This document shows positions 35,543-46,879 of a stretch of 64,000 bases of DNA, in pieces. The number at the start of each line of letters is the position of its first letter. Position 1 is the stretch's first letter. Below the pieces are notes generated by a model. The model saw only the letters and a list, made by a program, of their open reading frames with translations. It ran no database searches and had not been told where the DNA came from. The position numbers were made by a program, and so were the translations under genes. This DNA is from Paraphysomonas bandaiensis (taxonomy: Eukaryota > Chrysophyceae). The stretch spans positions 1-64,000 of the forward strand of contig CBFFRP010000377.1 in the NCBI GenBank assembly GCA_965644295.1. Reading direction: 5' to 3'.

Positions 35543-36272
35543 TTAGCAGCACCCACCCCCCTGGGCTTTCTTGCCATTCTGAAGGCTGACACCACCATCA
35601 GTTCCATAATGTTCTGGGTTTTCTCGCAACCTCTCAACTATATCAGATGCTATGGCCAAAAATGCCTCATCAACATTTGTATTCATTTTTGCAGATGTCT
35701 CGAAAAATTTAATGCCGAATTCATCAGCCAATGCCTTGCCTTGAGCATGGGTCACTTTCTGAAATACAAATTAGAGTGATTAAAGTCGTAAATTAAAACA
35801 TACCCTATCCGATGGATCAACGTCAGACTTATTGCCGATCAAAATGCGGTTCACATTCTCTGCGGCATTCTGTTCAATCTGTCTCATCCAGTTGCGGACA
35901 TTTGAAAAACTGCTTTCGTCAGATATATCATAAACCAAAAGAATGCCCATAGCACCGCGATAATAAGCTGTAGTGATAGTTCTAAATCGTTCCTGTCCAG
36001 CTGTATCCCATATTTGCAATTTCACTTTGGAATCGCCGATAGAAATAGACTTTATCTTAAAATCAATTCCGATTGTGGTTATGAATGAGGATGTGAAGGA
36101 GTCATCTGAATAACGCAGTAAAAGACAAGACTTCCCAACCCCTATACGACACTGCCTAAGAACATGTGGGCTCATATATAATCGAATAGTTACCGCTGTC
36201 TCCTATCAGCAGGAGTTTAATAAGATAATCATACTTCGCTGTCCTCACACCACTTGCAGCTCGATTACTCAT
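35543..36272 (-). CDS. Rab8/Sec4-like small GTPase
   Basis: Three exons: about 36272-36194, 36141-35804 and 35758-35543, giving about 210 residues. P-loop GDSGVGKS is formed across the first intron. Switch I has TIGIDFK, switch [24 protein letters not shown] (a Rab8/Rab10/Sec4 type), then GNKSD and ETSAK. It ends GGGCC for double prenylation. Rab8 relatives act in transport to the plasma membrane and cilium. Rab1 is the main alternative, but TAYYRGAMG favours Rab8. It is divergent from the BRCC36-like gene. Confidence 0.9.
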
Positions 36273-36841
36273 CTCTCTATTGGAACAATAAGTTCAATTG
36301 CTTATTACTTGTACCTATGTATCTCTAAGGGGTAGATATCTTTGACAAGGAAGCAATACAGCAGTCTGTATCGTTGTGTGTGTTACACTGTCATACACAC
36401 ACACATGCATACATACATGCATACATACATCATACAGTTAGCATAGAGATGTAGCTACAGCTTCATACACCTTCTTGTTTTTGTTGTCATTTCTAATCGA
36501 ACCTTGAATGGTCACATTCAGTTTATTTTTTTATTTGGTGGAATCTTTCTGGCGAAAGGATACCAACATACACCAACACAGGAGCAGCATACAACTCATA
36601 CTGTGGAATACTGTACCATGTACATAGAGAATACCGCTGGAATAGAGAAGAGGATGCCTCATATCCACCAGCAGCAGTCCAGAGTGTACATAGGCTACAG
36701 GTGTGTGTACTATCTATAGGAGTGTACATCACGCAGCAGTACTGTAGGAATGTATGTGCGTGTACATATATATACGTAGATAGATGTCGACAGCTTCAAT
36801 ATTACACTGTATGAGCAGAATGAGTGTCGCTAGAATTTGAA
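36273..36841. other. Divergent 5' region between Rab and BRCC36-like genes
   Basis: About 570 bp with CACACAC, CATACATA, TGTAC and CAGCAG words. No gene; probable shared promoter. Confidence 0.4.
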
Positions 36842-38257
36842 ATGACAGATAGTGCGCACCACCCTGATCCTACCCTGACAAGAGTAGTCCTATCTGATGA
36901 TGTGGCTCACACGTGTCTCACGCATGCTCTAACTACAGAGCATCAGGAGATCGTCGGGCTGTTGGTCGGATACAGGAGAGAGCATGAGGTTATTATATGT
37001 AGTTCATTGGTGTTATCTCGGGAGGATAGACAGAAGGATAGGGTCGAGGTCGGGTATGAGCATCTGGCATCAGCGAGCACTACAGCTGAGAGGATATCTG
37101 AGTTGGATGGGTTCGAGCAGCATATAGTGGGATGGTATCACAGGTACGGCCTTCATCACTTTACGTATTGTACTAATAATGCGTTCAGTCACCCTCATAT
37201 TACTGTGTTTCCCTCGCACGTGGACGTGAAAACACAAGCCAACTATCAACAGCTGGACACTGGGTTTGTTGGACTTATATTCTCTGTGTTCGATAGGGGA
37301 CACCTAGATATATGCGCTTTTCAGAGTAAATACGGAAGAAGTCCGGATGGGGCATATGAACTTGTAGCAGAGGAGGTTCCAATCGCAGTATCACCAGCGG
37401 CAGAAGTAGGATCTATTCTTTCAACGCCGTCCAAGTTTAGTTCCACTGGTGGTCTTCTAATGCTCCAGCATGTACTGCTGAATGAGGAGAAGGATGCGTT
37501 TTTGTCTAGCACACACAATCTAGTGCAAATAAAAGAGCCTTTAACAGCTTCTGGTGCGTTAGAACTCTCTCGAAAGGAGGGTGTTTATAGAAATTCGTTG
37601 CTGCGACTTATGGATATTCAACTAATTCCGGTACTGTCCTCTATTCGAAGTCGTTACCAGTCATTAGCATTGGAGAGAAACAAACTCTTGGGTGTCCATG
37701 CTGCACATATCCCTGAGCACACCTCTTGTGACCAATCTAGCACCTCTGTGGGTACCGGGTTAGAGGGTATTTTGCATATGCTGGCACCTCACTGTGGCCC
37801 GGAATCCATTGCCGTTAAACACGCCTTCAGTGGAGTGTTCGCCACTGTGACTGGGGTTCCTGTACAATCCTTGAGTTCTGGACCACACATTGTAAAGGTG
37901 CAACAGGCGAACAATTATAGCTGCTGCGGTGGTGTCGCATGGCCATGGTTACTTTGTATAGGTGACAGTTCTGAATGCTGTTTTCCTTTGCTATCCATTG
38001 TAAAAAACGTAGGCGTTATGTGTGACAATTGTGTTGTTGAATGCGAAGTGGCCATAAATTGTTCTGATGACACTGGGGTGAGCAGTACGATTCTACTGAG
38101 TATTGTCGGGAGTAAAAATGCTCATGATCAAGGCACGAACGCACACTTTAAACATGATGAAGACAATGTAACAATTGCGAAGTGTTTGCGTGAAAATCTT
38201 TCGCAAGCTCTGGGGCTTGATGCCCTAGCGATGTTATTTTCTTTATCTTCAAAGTAG
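36842..38257 (+). CDS. BRCC36-like JAMM/MPN+ deubiquitinase
   Basis: Zinc metalloprotease family that cuts Lys63-linked ubiquitin; the animal member works in the BRCA1-A and BRISC complexes. The ATG at 36,842 is chosen over an upstream GTG. A 45-nt intron (37144-37188), in frame and stop-free, interrupts the active site. Once removed, the JAMM motif reads GWYHSHPHITVFPSHVD with the upstream Glu in HQEIVGLLVG, so all ligands are intact. VGLIFS and LEDR-like helices (SSIRSRYQSLALERNKL) follow as in BRCC36. After about residue 275 the protein continues about 180 residues beyond the usual family end, into a Cys/His/Val-rich region I do not recognise. Mature length is about 456 residues. Confidence 0.85.
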   Translation: MTDSAHHPDPTLTRVVLSDDVAHTCLTHALTTEHQEIVGLLVGYRREHEVIICSSLVLSREDRQKDRVEVGYEHLASASTTAERISELDGFEQHIVGWYHRYGLHHFTYCTNNAFSHPHITVFPSHVDVKTQANYQQLDTGFVGLIFSVFDRGHLDICAFQSKYGRSPDGAYELVAEEVPIAVSPAAEVGSILSTPSKFSSTGGLLMLQHVLLNEEKDAFLSSTHNLVQIKEPLTASGALELSRKEGVYRNSLLRLMDIQLIPVLSSIRSRYQSLALERNKLLGVHAAHIPEHTSCDQSSTSVGTGLEGILHMLAPHCGPESIAVKHAFSGVFATVTGVPVQSLSSGPHIVKVQQANNYSCCGGVAWPWLLCIGDSSECCFPLLSIVKNVGVMCDNCVVECEVAINCSDDTGVSSTILLSIVGSKNAHDQGTNAHFKHDEDNVTIAKCLRENLSQALGLDALAMLFSLSSK

Positions 38258-39022
38258 TCCAATTTGTAAAAGAAATAGATTTGTTTTGTCCATTTAGTTT
38301 AGTGAATGTATAATTTAACGTCATAATGTTTGGAGTATATGCGACGAGCTAGAGAAGTAGTGGAATACAAGAGCTGTATTTAATCAGCGTCCACCGTTGC
38401 TATTTTATCGCAAATATATACAAAATAACAGTCAATCAGACATATAATTGCAATTTACTCCATATGGGGCCGCCGATTGTTATTCTCAAAGCATAGCATG
38501 GTTGAATGTTGAATGCTATCCGAAATTTTTTATTGGTAACTAACTACTTTCATGTTGTGTGTATAACTCTGACATCCTACTATTAGGCGCTATGAAAGCT
38601 CCTTGTGTGTCACCGCAAGCTCCAAGTTGAAACCACTTTTGTACTCTGTATTTAAGGCAGGGCCTGGTAACCATTAATGGTAGTTATTATAATTGTATTA
38701 CTATTATGGTAATGTTGTAGCACTAAGTTTGCCGCTGATAATGAATAAAAAGTTGTCACAAAGTAGCTGTAAAGTTGAATGAACATTATTTAACATTGTC
38801 TAAAGTTTATTCCGAGTACAGAGGAGATACTATATCTTATATATAGCATACATATATCAAGTACCAGTACATACATGCATACATGCCATTAATGGTAGTC
38901 CAGTTCCCGGAAATTATAATGGCATTAATGGAAAATGTCCCGTTAATTATAATGGCTTTATTGAAAAATTTCCCGGTAATTATAATAGCATTATTATTAA
39001 CGGTTACAAGGCCTGCTATACA
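38258..39022. other. AT-rich spacer with degenerate retroposon copy and ATTATAAT tandem repeats
   Basis: About 38,555-38,640 matches the inner part of the dispersed retroposon (ATCCTACTATT, CACCGCAAGC). At 38,900-39,000 there are three imperfect 34-bp tandem copies around CCCGNNAATTATAATGGC. CCATTAATGGTAG occurs at 38,671 and 38,884. No gene seen. Confidence 0.5.
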
Positions 39023-39568
39023 TTGTATTTCTTGTGTTGGCAGCATTATAGCCCTCCGTGTACTCTTCTAGGTCTGCATTCCACTTCAAAATCGGACACT
39101 CCAGTCCCACTGAATAGGACATCTCTTAGTGGAATAAATATTCCTCACCCACCCCCTCCCCTCCACCAGGATGGTGTCGTTAAAGAGTTGATGCAGCAAC
39201 TGAAAGAGTCCCAGGCTATGAATAAGGAGATGAGAGACGAGATGATGAAGCAGATCGTATCAAACAAAGAAGTGGCTCCCTCACCTGTACAGCAGGACCC
39301 TCCTGCTCAGCCTGCTTCTATTGTTGGTGCTTCCGAACCTCCTGTACCTCCTACCATCCCCGTCGTGCCATGCACTACTTCTCTTGGCGCATGTGGCGTT
39401 ACTGGGGGGCCACTTGTACCTCACGCTGTTCGTTTTGGCAATGATCATAATTCTTATATGTTTATGTCAGCAATTCAAGATCAAAGCGAACGACTGCATC
39501 GACTGCATGATGCTGAGAAGAAGAATGTCTTGTATGAGAACTTAGTGTTGCAGAATTATTTCAAATGA
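39023..39568 (+). CDS. Hypothetical Pro-rich/coiled-coil protein, weak
   Basis: A possible final exon; an acceptor-like CTTCTAG ends at about 39,071. It encodes a Pro-rich stretch, a Met/Lys/Glu helix (VKELMQQLKESQAMNKEMRD), another Pro/Val-rich stretch and a helical end. No domain is recognised. It could be the remnant of a mobile-element gag or a real small gene. The composition is coding-like only after 39,070. Confidence 0.3.
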   Translation: MYFLCWQHYSPPCTLLGLHSTSKSDTPVPLNRTSLSGINIPHPPPPLHQDGVVKELMQQLKESQAMNKEMRDEMMKQIVSNKEVAPSPVQQDPPAQPASIVGASEPPVPPTIPVVPCTTSLGACGVTGGPLVPHAVRFGNDHNSYMFMSAIQDQSERLHRLHDAEKKNVLYENLVLQNYFK

Positions 39569-39838
39569 TATATCTTTTTTGATGAATCGTAATTAATTTA
39601 TGAATATTGTCTGCAATTTATTACTTCATAGTATGTGTTGTCTGTGTATAGTATATAGTAGTTACTTTGATGTGAGATATTACAGTAGATTTATATATGA
39701 AAAGTAACAATATATATGAAACAATATTTTAGTAAAATATTTTAAAAATATATATAATTGAAAATATACAACAACTATATTGTAATTAACATTAACCCTA
39801 GTCTTCAAATAAGTACTTATATGCCACTTTTCCATATA

Positions 39839-39871
39839 TGAAACCTGGTAAAATCGCTTTACCAGGTTTCA
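39839..39871. other. Perfect 14-bp stem, 5-nt loop hairpin
   Basis: TGAAACCTGGTAAA and TTTACCAGGTTTCA flank the loop ATCGC. It is isolated in AT-rich sequence more than 250 bp from any gene end. Confidence 0.85.
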
Positions 39872-40151
39872 CGATCACATCGACTTATTAGCAGTTACCA
39901 GCATATTTACTGGTCAACTTTGCGACTAGGTCGTCATGTTTACATAGGATATTCGGATATTCTAGGTTATTGCGTTAAAAATGAGTTAGTAATAGTTTTT
40001 TCGTTGACGAAGAGTGAGTGATAATCACATATACAAAGTTTCAGAAAGCAACATAATTAGTAGTTAAACTTAGTAAGAAAGCTTAGATTAACACTTTAAG
40101 AAGAAAATTATATATTATAAGAGATATCATACATCCTTCATTGTCATTCAC

Positions 40152-40226
40152 ATATATTGAAGGTCTTATTATTTAGCAATAGTCGTTAAAAACTCGTTTC
40201 GATACAGTGGCTAGTTGAATGCTAGA
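40152..40226 (-). mobile_element. Short truncated retroposon copy, 8-bp target duplication
   Basis: 75-bp copy carrying only the shared end of the family (ATTGAAGGTCTTATTATTTAG to GAATGCTAGA). Direct repeats tcattcac lie at 40,144-40,151 and 40,227-40,234. Confidence 0.7.
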
Positions 40227-40523
40227 TCATTCACCAACTCGGTTTAGCTCTACTACACCAATCATTTCTAGTACGATCTTACATGGTCACTATCTTGTAC
40301 AGTCAATATATTTCAGTTCAGTACTATAATAGCTATCACATCATTGGCACTCCTAATACGGTTAGGTACTACTGTATTCTTTGAGTAACGGTTGTAATTC
40401 AATATCTTAGAAACTACAGCTCACAAACAGCAAAACTCAACACAAAGCACAGAGACATAAGATCAAACAGTCAGAGGATAAAGAATTGCGGACCAAAAGT
40501 GACAACGTACAAACTCTTATGTG

Positions 40524-42155
40524 TTATTTATTATTTTCACACTCTTTGGAGAGAACATCATCTAGCACACCACTGATTCTTTTAGGGTCAACTTGCCCTT
40601 TCCCAAGTTTCATAACTTCTCCGAAAAAAAATTTCTTCATATTCATGTTTCCAGCCATATATTTTTTTAACACTTTCTCATTTTTTGGGTCGCGAATCGA
40701 TTTGAGAGCTATATCGCGAATAATTTCATCATTTGAGACCATTTTCCAGCCGTTTCTTTCTACAATTTCCTTGGGATCAATTCCGGCACAAGCAGGATCG
40801 AATAACGCTTTTAACAACGTCTTCGCTTGTGGTCCCGATATGTCCCCACTGGAATTTAAATTTATCACACCAAGTAGTTGCTTAGGCCCAACCGGAGAAG
40901 TGTCAAACGAGGTATATGACGCATTTAGATTTGCCATAAGGTCTCCAAACATCCAATTGAACACAATTTTAGAAGCCACAACTGGGCTCTCCATTTGCTG
41001 ATCACTTTCTGCATAAAGGGCTAATGTGTCTTCGAAGAAGCGCGTTGCCTGGTGCGTTATGAGTTTCTCCACTTGCTTCGAATCTAATCCATATACAGCC
41101 TGTAGTCGTGCAGCAGTAGCTTCCGGAAACTCAACAGAGGAGGACGCCCAGTCCTCAGCTGCGGCAGCGATATCTGACTCCGAGAGAAGCAGTGGCGGCA
41201 AATCAGGGTCCGGGAACACCCGGTAGTCAACAGCTGTTTCCTTTGATCGCAGCCGACGGGTAGTATTGGTACCAGCATCATAAGCTCTTGTCTCTCGTTC
41301 AACTTGCCCTCCGCCTTCAAGTATTGATATGTGCCGCGACACTTCGTACTCTGCTGCAGCGGCCACCATACTAATACTATTTACGTTCTTCACTTCAACC
41401 CGGTTACCCACTATTCGACTACCACTTTGTGTGCGAGCGGAACTCTCCGGCTCAGCAACGGACACGTTCACATCGCAGCGCATTGATCCATCCTGCATAT
41501 TGCCATCGCATACCTTAACGTGGCGAAGCAACCTCTGAACGGCACGAAGAGCACTGGCAGCCTCATCCGGAGAACGTAAGTCAGGTGCGAAAACAATCTC
41601 CAATAGTCCAGTTCCCGCGCGGTTCAGATCAACCAAAGTGTATTTCTTGTGCAAATTGTGCAAGCTCTTACCCGAATCTTGTTCAAGCTGTAGTCTTGTA
41701 ATTCCAACAGATGATTTATACAGAAACTTTCCAGACTTCGAAACGTCGAAATCTAATCGTCCGGACTCTGCCATTGGGCACGCTTGCTGAGTTATTTGAT
41801 AACCAAGTGGAAGATCTTGATAGAAATAATGTTTGCGCTCAAAATATGATCTCCGATTAATGCTGCAGTGGAGAGCAGTAGCGGCCCTCAAGGCCTGATT
41901 GACAGCTCCTCTGTTGAGACGAGGAAGAGTGCCGGGAACTAAAACACACCTTACATCAGTACATGATTACATATAATGAATGGACGAACCAGCAGCATCA
42001 AAGAGAGAGACGCATGTGTTGGGAGCGGAGAGCATACTGGACACAGAAGACACTGAGAACAACTTCGAGGCTGTCGTTATCTGCGCATGAATCTCTAATC
42101 CAATACGAACTTCCCATGCGAAAGACTTCGCTACGGAAGACGCTGTCGCACTCAT
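40524..42155 (-). CDS. gatB: Glutamyl-tRNA(Gln) amidotransferase subunit B
   Basis: Subunit of the organellar GatCAB enzyme that converts Glu-tRNA(Gln) to Gln-tRNA(Gln). Exon 1 is 42155 to about 41,990 (WEVRIGLEIHAQI, SVSLFDAA-like end). Exon 2 runs from about 41,940 to 40524 and continues VPGTLPRLNRGAVNQALRAA. Family hallmarks: NRRSYFERKHYFYQDLPLGYQITQ, LVDLNRAGTGLLEIVFAPDLRS, MRCDVNVSV, EVKNVNS, and DYRVFPDPDLPPL. The C-terminal GatB/Yqey helical region (STGDISGPQAKTLLKAL-like) is present. The N-terminal extension before the conserved region is only about 13 residues and an in-frame stop lies just upstream, so the organelle-targeting signal is very short or encoded otherwise. The start codon lies about 50 bp from a giant microsatellite. 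Confidence 0.93.
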
Positions 42156-42204
42156 ATCGGCCTATCCAATACTATAATCCTCAAAACCATGATACCTCAG
42201 ACAA

Positions 42205-42658
42205 CATACATACATACATACATACATACATACATACATACATACATACATACATACATACATACATACATACATACATACATACATACATACATACATA
42301 CATACATACATACATACATACATACATACATACATACATACATACATACATACATACATACATACATACATACATACATACATACATACATACATACATA
42401 CATACATACATACATACATACATACATACATACATACATACATACATACATACATACATACATACATACATACATACATACATACATACATACATACATA
42501 CATACATACATACATACATACATACATACATACATACATACATACATACATACATACATACATACATACATACATACATACATACATACATACATACATA
42601 CATACATACATACATACATACATACATACATACATACATACATACATACATACATACG
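42205..42658. repeat. Giant CATA tetranucleotide microsatellite, about 450 bp
   Basis: About 113 uninterrupted CATA units between the divergent GatB and ankyrin genes. All frames on both strands are open because CATA repeats contain no stop codon; these frames (repeats of IHTY and VCMY) are not proteins. Confidence 0.98.
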
Positions 42659-42816
42659 TATACCTATAAGAAACGGCCGTTAGTGGTGTGTTGGAGTGAG
42701 GACATGTAAGAGTGGGTCTCATTAAGAGGACTGCAAAACTGTATCAGTCCAAACACTTCCATCTTCTTCATATTGTGCTGGCTGTTAATTAGATGCGATA
42801 ATCTCCATCTACTCTG

Positions 42817-45153
42817 ATGGAGAAGAGTCAGAGCCTTCACGACGAAATATTTGACGATTTAAGAAACAAATCTGTCGACCCATTCGAGAGGTCTCTTCGA
42901 CCTGAAGAAGACAGTCTTTTCGAAAATGCGAAAGCAAGTGCTCCTGATCTTACAAAGGGGAGAATAACACTCACCTATTGGCGTAATTTTAGTAAAAACA
43001 GGAGATATTTAGAGGCTAAATCTGAGAAAGCTAAAAACGCTACAGATTCCTCCAAATCTCTAAGTCGCTGTGGAAAAATCCGTTCGAAAAACAAAACCAT
43101 TGTTCAACAGGATGTTAGACAACCGAATAGTTTAATTTCTTACAGCTTTGCTCCTCAACCATCTGGTTGTGCGAAGTTTGATGGGCACATTATCGGTCAT
43201 ATAAACAGGGTCGATACTCTTATGCGTGATAAAGGCGAACGTAATTTTATGCCTCCAAAATCAGAATCAGGAGATAAATCCTATAGTTGTCCATCTTATC
43301 ATCCCGGAGATATTGGTTGCAGTGTTCGCGGTGGTACAATGAGTCAGGGCAGTGCGAGGGAGAAACTTAAGGAGGCACTTACGCAAAATACAGCGTTCCC
43401 TAGCGTTTGGGAACTAGATGGCGGCAATAGGTACATAAACGAAACTGAATTTGACTAGGTATGCTAACTGTTAAATTGTCAGGCATATTCCTGGTGGATC
43501 TCTTCCTACGTCTCTCCGTTTCCCGCCTGTATCAACTTCCAGTGGTATGCTTCCTATAATAGTATCTCCGTAGTAAAATAATTGATTTCTCCTAGGTGAC
43601 AGGGTGATAGATACGTTGACACTGGATCGCACTTCGAATTTTAAGGGAAGGTTTTCTTCGTCTGAGCGGTTCCGATTATCCACTCATGATGCTGATGCTG
43701 CGCCTAGCGCGGGGTCTTACAATGTACGATGATGATCATATTCTCAAACTTCGCTGATATCAACATTTTACTATGCAGATACGACGTCTTTTTGATGGGT
43801 CAGAAAAGTTGAGTCCTGAGAAGGCACGACTACTGGTACAGAAGTTTAACAGTGAAGGGGGCATCAAGTACTGTTATCAACTCCGTTTGTGACTCGTTTG
43901 TATTTACTGTTGTATGGCTGCATAGGCGCCACACCTGTCCGGAGCTTGTATCAGATGCAGTGTTCGGATACGGATGCAGCTTTGAAGAGCATATCAGATA
44001 TGGTGTCTGCCTTGATGGACGTTGTGTTCGCAGGTCCATGTGGGAGGAGGTATACGATACAAAACTCTGCAGCTATATCTAATATGTATGAGTAGGTCAT
44101 GCTTTTGAGTAACGATGAGAATCGTCTTCGTGGGGTTTCTAAGGTTAACAGAATTAGGTATTGTTTTGTGTGTAATATTTATGCACTACTTTCAGATTAT
44201 AAGTCGAAGTGAGGCTCACCAAATCAGAGAGGATGCTGACTTTTCTCCGTTGAAGACGGCTGCTCTAAGCGGAGATATCGAAACTATTGTAAAGTATGAA
44301 CATCGTAAGCATTCTTGTACATATGTTATTTTTACTTTTAGACTTTGTACTATTGGAGGTGCGCATACTATAAATGAGGTGGACAGGTAAATTACTGTGC
44401 TGTATTGGTATATGCTTCTTACTTGCTAGCAGAGAGAATAGACAATCTGTATTGCATCACTGCGTTACTCGAAACTTCCTACACTTGGTTAATTATTTAA
44501 CCGGTGGTTCAAATACCTGGAATGAGGACAATAAGCTCGCTATATCTTGTCGTAATCTTTTTAATGGGGTTATTGACATGAATATTCATGATAGTAACGG
44601 TGACACCCCTCTTCACTTAGCCAGCCGGTATGTTTTTATATGCATACTATTTCCATTAACATTGCGGCTGTAGATTTGGGTATCACGATATTACTGAAGC
44701 GCTTTGCGATGCTGGGTCATCTCCAACGAGTCTAAATAACAGAGGTAAATGATATATTTCTAATTTGACTGTCTCGTGACACTATGCCTAGGTGAAACTC
44801 CCTTTGATGTCGCTAAAACGCAAAGAGTATATCAAATAATAAAAATGAATGCTTCTTTGCATGCTGCCAGAGAAGAGTTGGCTGATATTGTGGAAAAACG
44901 TAGTGAGGTCGAATTACGTATAAAGTCGCGACGAAGTAAAACAGGATTAGTTTCTAACCCATTGAATACTGCTTCAGAAGATATGAAACCCGAAGAGGAT
45001 GATATAGAACTAGATGAACAGAATTCAGTTGCTTGCGATGAAAGTGGTGCTAAACAATCGAAAAGCCACACGCCTCGCAAGAAACCTCATTCATATATTG
45101 TTGGGCATCTCCCTGAACCTGCTGTTAGACGTAAACAGGGTTCCACGTTTTAG
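42817..45153 (+). CDS. Ankyrin-repeat protein, unknown function
   Basis: Multi-exon gene. Exons start 42817-43430, 43483-43544, 43596-43723 and 43779-; later exons lie near 43,925-44,031, 44,195-44,304, 44,430-44,626, 44,675-44,743 and 44,792-45153. The exact junction near 43,867-43,925 is ambiguous. The N-terminal half is polar and not recognised. Ankyrin repeats lie in the second half: DFSPLKTAALSGDIETIVKY, QSVLHHCVTRNFLHLVNYL, DSNGDTPLHLASR, FGYHDITEALCDAGS and GETPFDVAK. A charged helical C-terminus follows (HAAREELADIVEKRSEVELR). Ankyrin repeats mediate protein binding; no enzyme motif is seen. Confidence 0.75.
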
Positions 45154-45889
45154 TGTAGTTTTTCTATTACTGGTTGCACATTGTATGTTCAGAGAAGAAA
45201 GCCGTTATTAGCAATTAATGCGCTTTGTATATATATTTTTAATAAATCTGAAACTTTTATTTTCATGAGTCTTTTCTGACTTACTCACTCAACTCTTCGG
45301 GTTCGACTCACTCATATCTAATATCTACGATTACTGAAAATCTGAAAATCAATTAATTGTTACGTTGCCGTTATACCTGATACTAATTACCAAACTACCT
45401 TTCGTTGTCAGGATGATAAGGCTCAAAATTTTATATGAATCTTAACCTTGTTATCCATTTTGAAATACTTTACTTTCATTTTGACTGATCCCAACGTTAG
45501 AAAGATGAGCACAACAACCAACATAGAATGAATTGGATCTGGTGTCTTTATTCCCGAGGGCGCCATTAAGTGAAGTGGCTGTGAGAATAAATATATGCTA
45601 ATCATATTTAATAACTAGAAACGTTGCCTATGTCTTTTTTTTCACGCTAGGTAAGCCGCACTATATCTGCTAAATACTTGCATGATACAAACATGAGTTT
45701 AAAATTTAAAACAAGCGTATTTTGAGAGGGGTAGGTGTTTCACACTCGAGTAAAACTTGTATACGTAACTATACTTTTATAATTATTACATTTCATTAAA
45801 AATTGACATCACACAAGAATTAGTGAAGATATAACAACACGGACGTGTCGAAAAGGGGCTCCCTTGATGGGCCGCAAGCTTAATCACTA
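45154..45889. other. AT-rich spacer between convergent genes
   Basis: 3' flanks of the ankyrin and IFT25 genes. A TTCGGGTTCGACTC motif at about 45,296 looks like a tRNA B box but no tRNA folds around it. Nothing else recognised. Confidence 0.5.
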
Positions 45890-46357
45890 TCACCTTTTGG
45901 AGGTTCCCAGAACCGAAACTTTGAACACAGATACACAGTCAGCCCAACCAGATAATATCTACAGTTAACATTAATTGCAAGGTAGAGAGCGAACATAATA
46001 AAATACCTTAATTCTCAAGTATTGTGCAGTAACTCTAGGAGGAGCTTGAAGTGATATTCTCTGTACTTCGCTATCTGACTCTGCGGACTCCACAGTGGTA
46101 ATCGGTTCCCATGTATTAGCTTGTGGACCTTCGCACTTTCCCAGTTCTACCTTACGTATTCCACACGATACCAATTCCACGCCTTTGATAACACTGGGCT
46201 CTCCAAGTTGTATAACTATCTCTTGAGGAAAACAACCAGTCGTCAACCAAAAGGTGCTATACTCCCCATCAATTATTGCAGATGGAGGATACTTAAGGTC
46301 GAATGATGACGAACTTATAACAGATGCTCCTGAGAACTCATTGGCCAGCTCCGTCAT
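45890..46357 (-). CDS. IFT25: Intraflagellar transport protein IFT25 (HSPB11-like)
   Basis: IFT-B subunit that pairs with IFT27 in other organisms. Two exons, 46357-46007 and 45958-45890, separated by a 48-nt GT-AG intron in phase 0; 139 residues, the usual size. The discoidin-like fold signature is clear: FDLKYPPSAIIDGEYSTFWLT, TGCFPQEIVIQLG and QYLRIK. The second exon supplies ILSGWADCVSVFKVSVLGTS, matching the family C-terminal strand. It is divergent from SmD3 with about 520 bp between. Confidence 0.88.
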
Positions 46358-46879
46358 AATAATAATCTAACAGATGTATAACGAACAGTGCACTAACAGG
46401 ACGACTATTGGTTAATTCCGAGAGCAAAGATCAATCGCGACGGTTTGAATAATGCCGATGTACAACCTCCTAGTAGATACTGGACACCAGTCTCATATGT
46501 GTGTGGATGTTTGATATTTCTGGTCGGATATCTCCATATACAGCAGTGCGCTATGTGTGTGTACTGCACTGTACAGTACTGTATATGTATATGTATGATA
46601 TGTATGTGCGCACAAGAGCACACGAGTGATGTCTTGCACCTGAAACTGAAAACTCTACAGCAGTATACAGCTGTACTCAGCAGTAGTGTGGAGTGTGTCG
46701 GCATAGACGGCACACACACACACAGTGACCACAGCTCTGTTCAGTGTATCATGCACACACATATATACACATACACATCAGCCACTCTATCCTCATCTGT
46801 TAGTTGCCTGGTGAACAGTGCAGCTTACTTGTCATTTCCATTAATCAAAGCACAATCACAGGAGGGTAGTGATAGAGCA
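46358..46879. other. Divergent 5' region between IFT25 and SmD3
   Basis: Dense TGTACTGCACTGTACAGTA-like sequence with CACACA runs. No gene; probable shared promoter. Confidence 0.4.

Larger units (their letters stand above)
39569..40523. other. AT-rich spacer with a perfect hairpin and a short retroposon copy
   Basis: Contains the hairpin at 39,839-39,871 and the retroposon copy at 40,152-40,226, described separately. No gene. Confidence 0.5.

Noticed and set aside
41963-42722. Long open frames of IHTY and VCMY repeats on both strands
   Set aside because: They are the translation of the CATA microsatellite, which lacks stops in every frame.
45296-45309. B-box-like GGTTCGACTC suggesting a tRNA gene
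   Set aside because: No matching acceptor, D or T stems around it.
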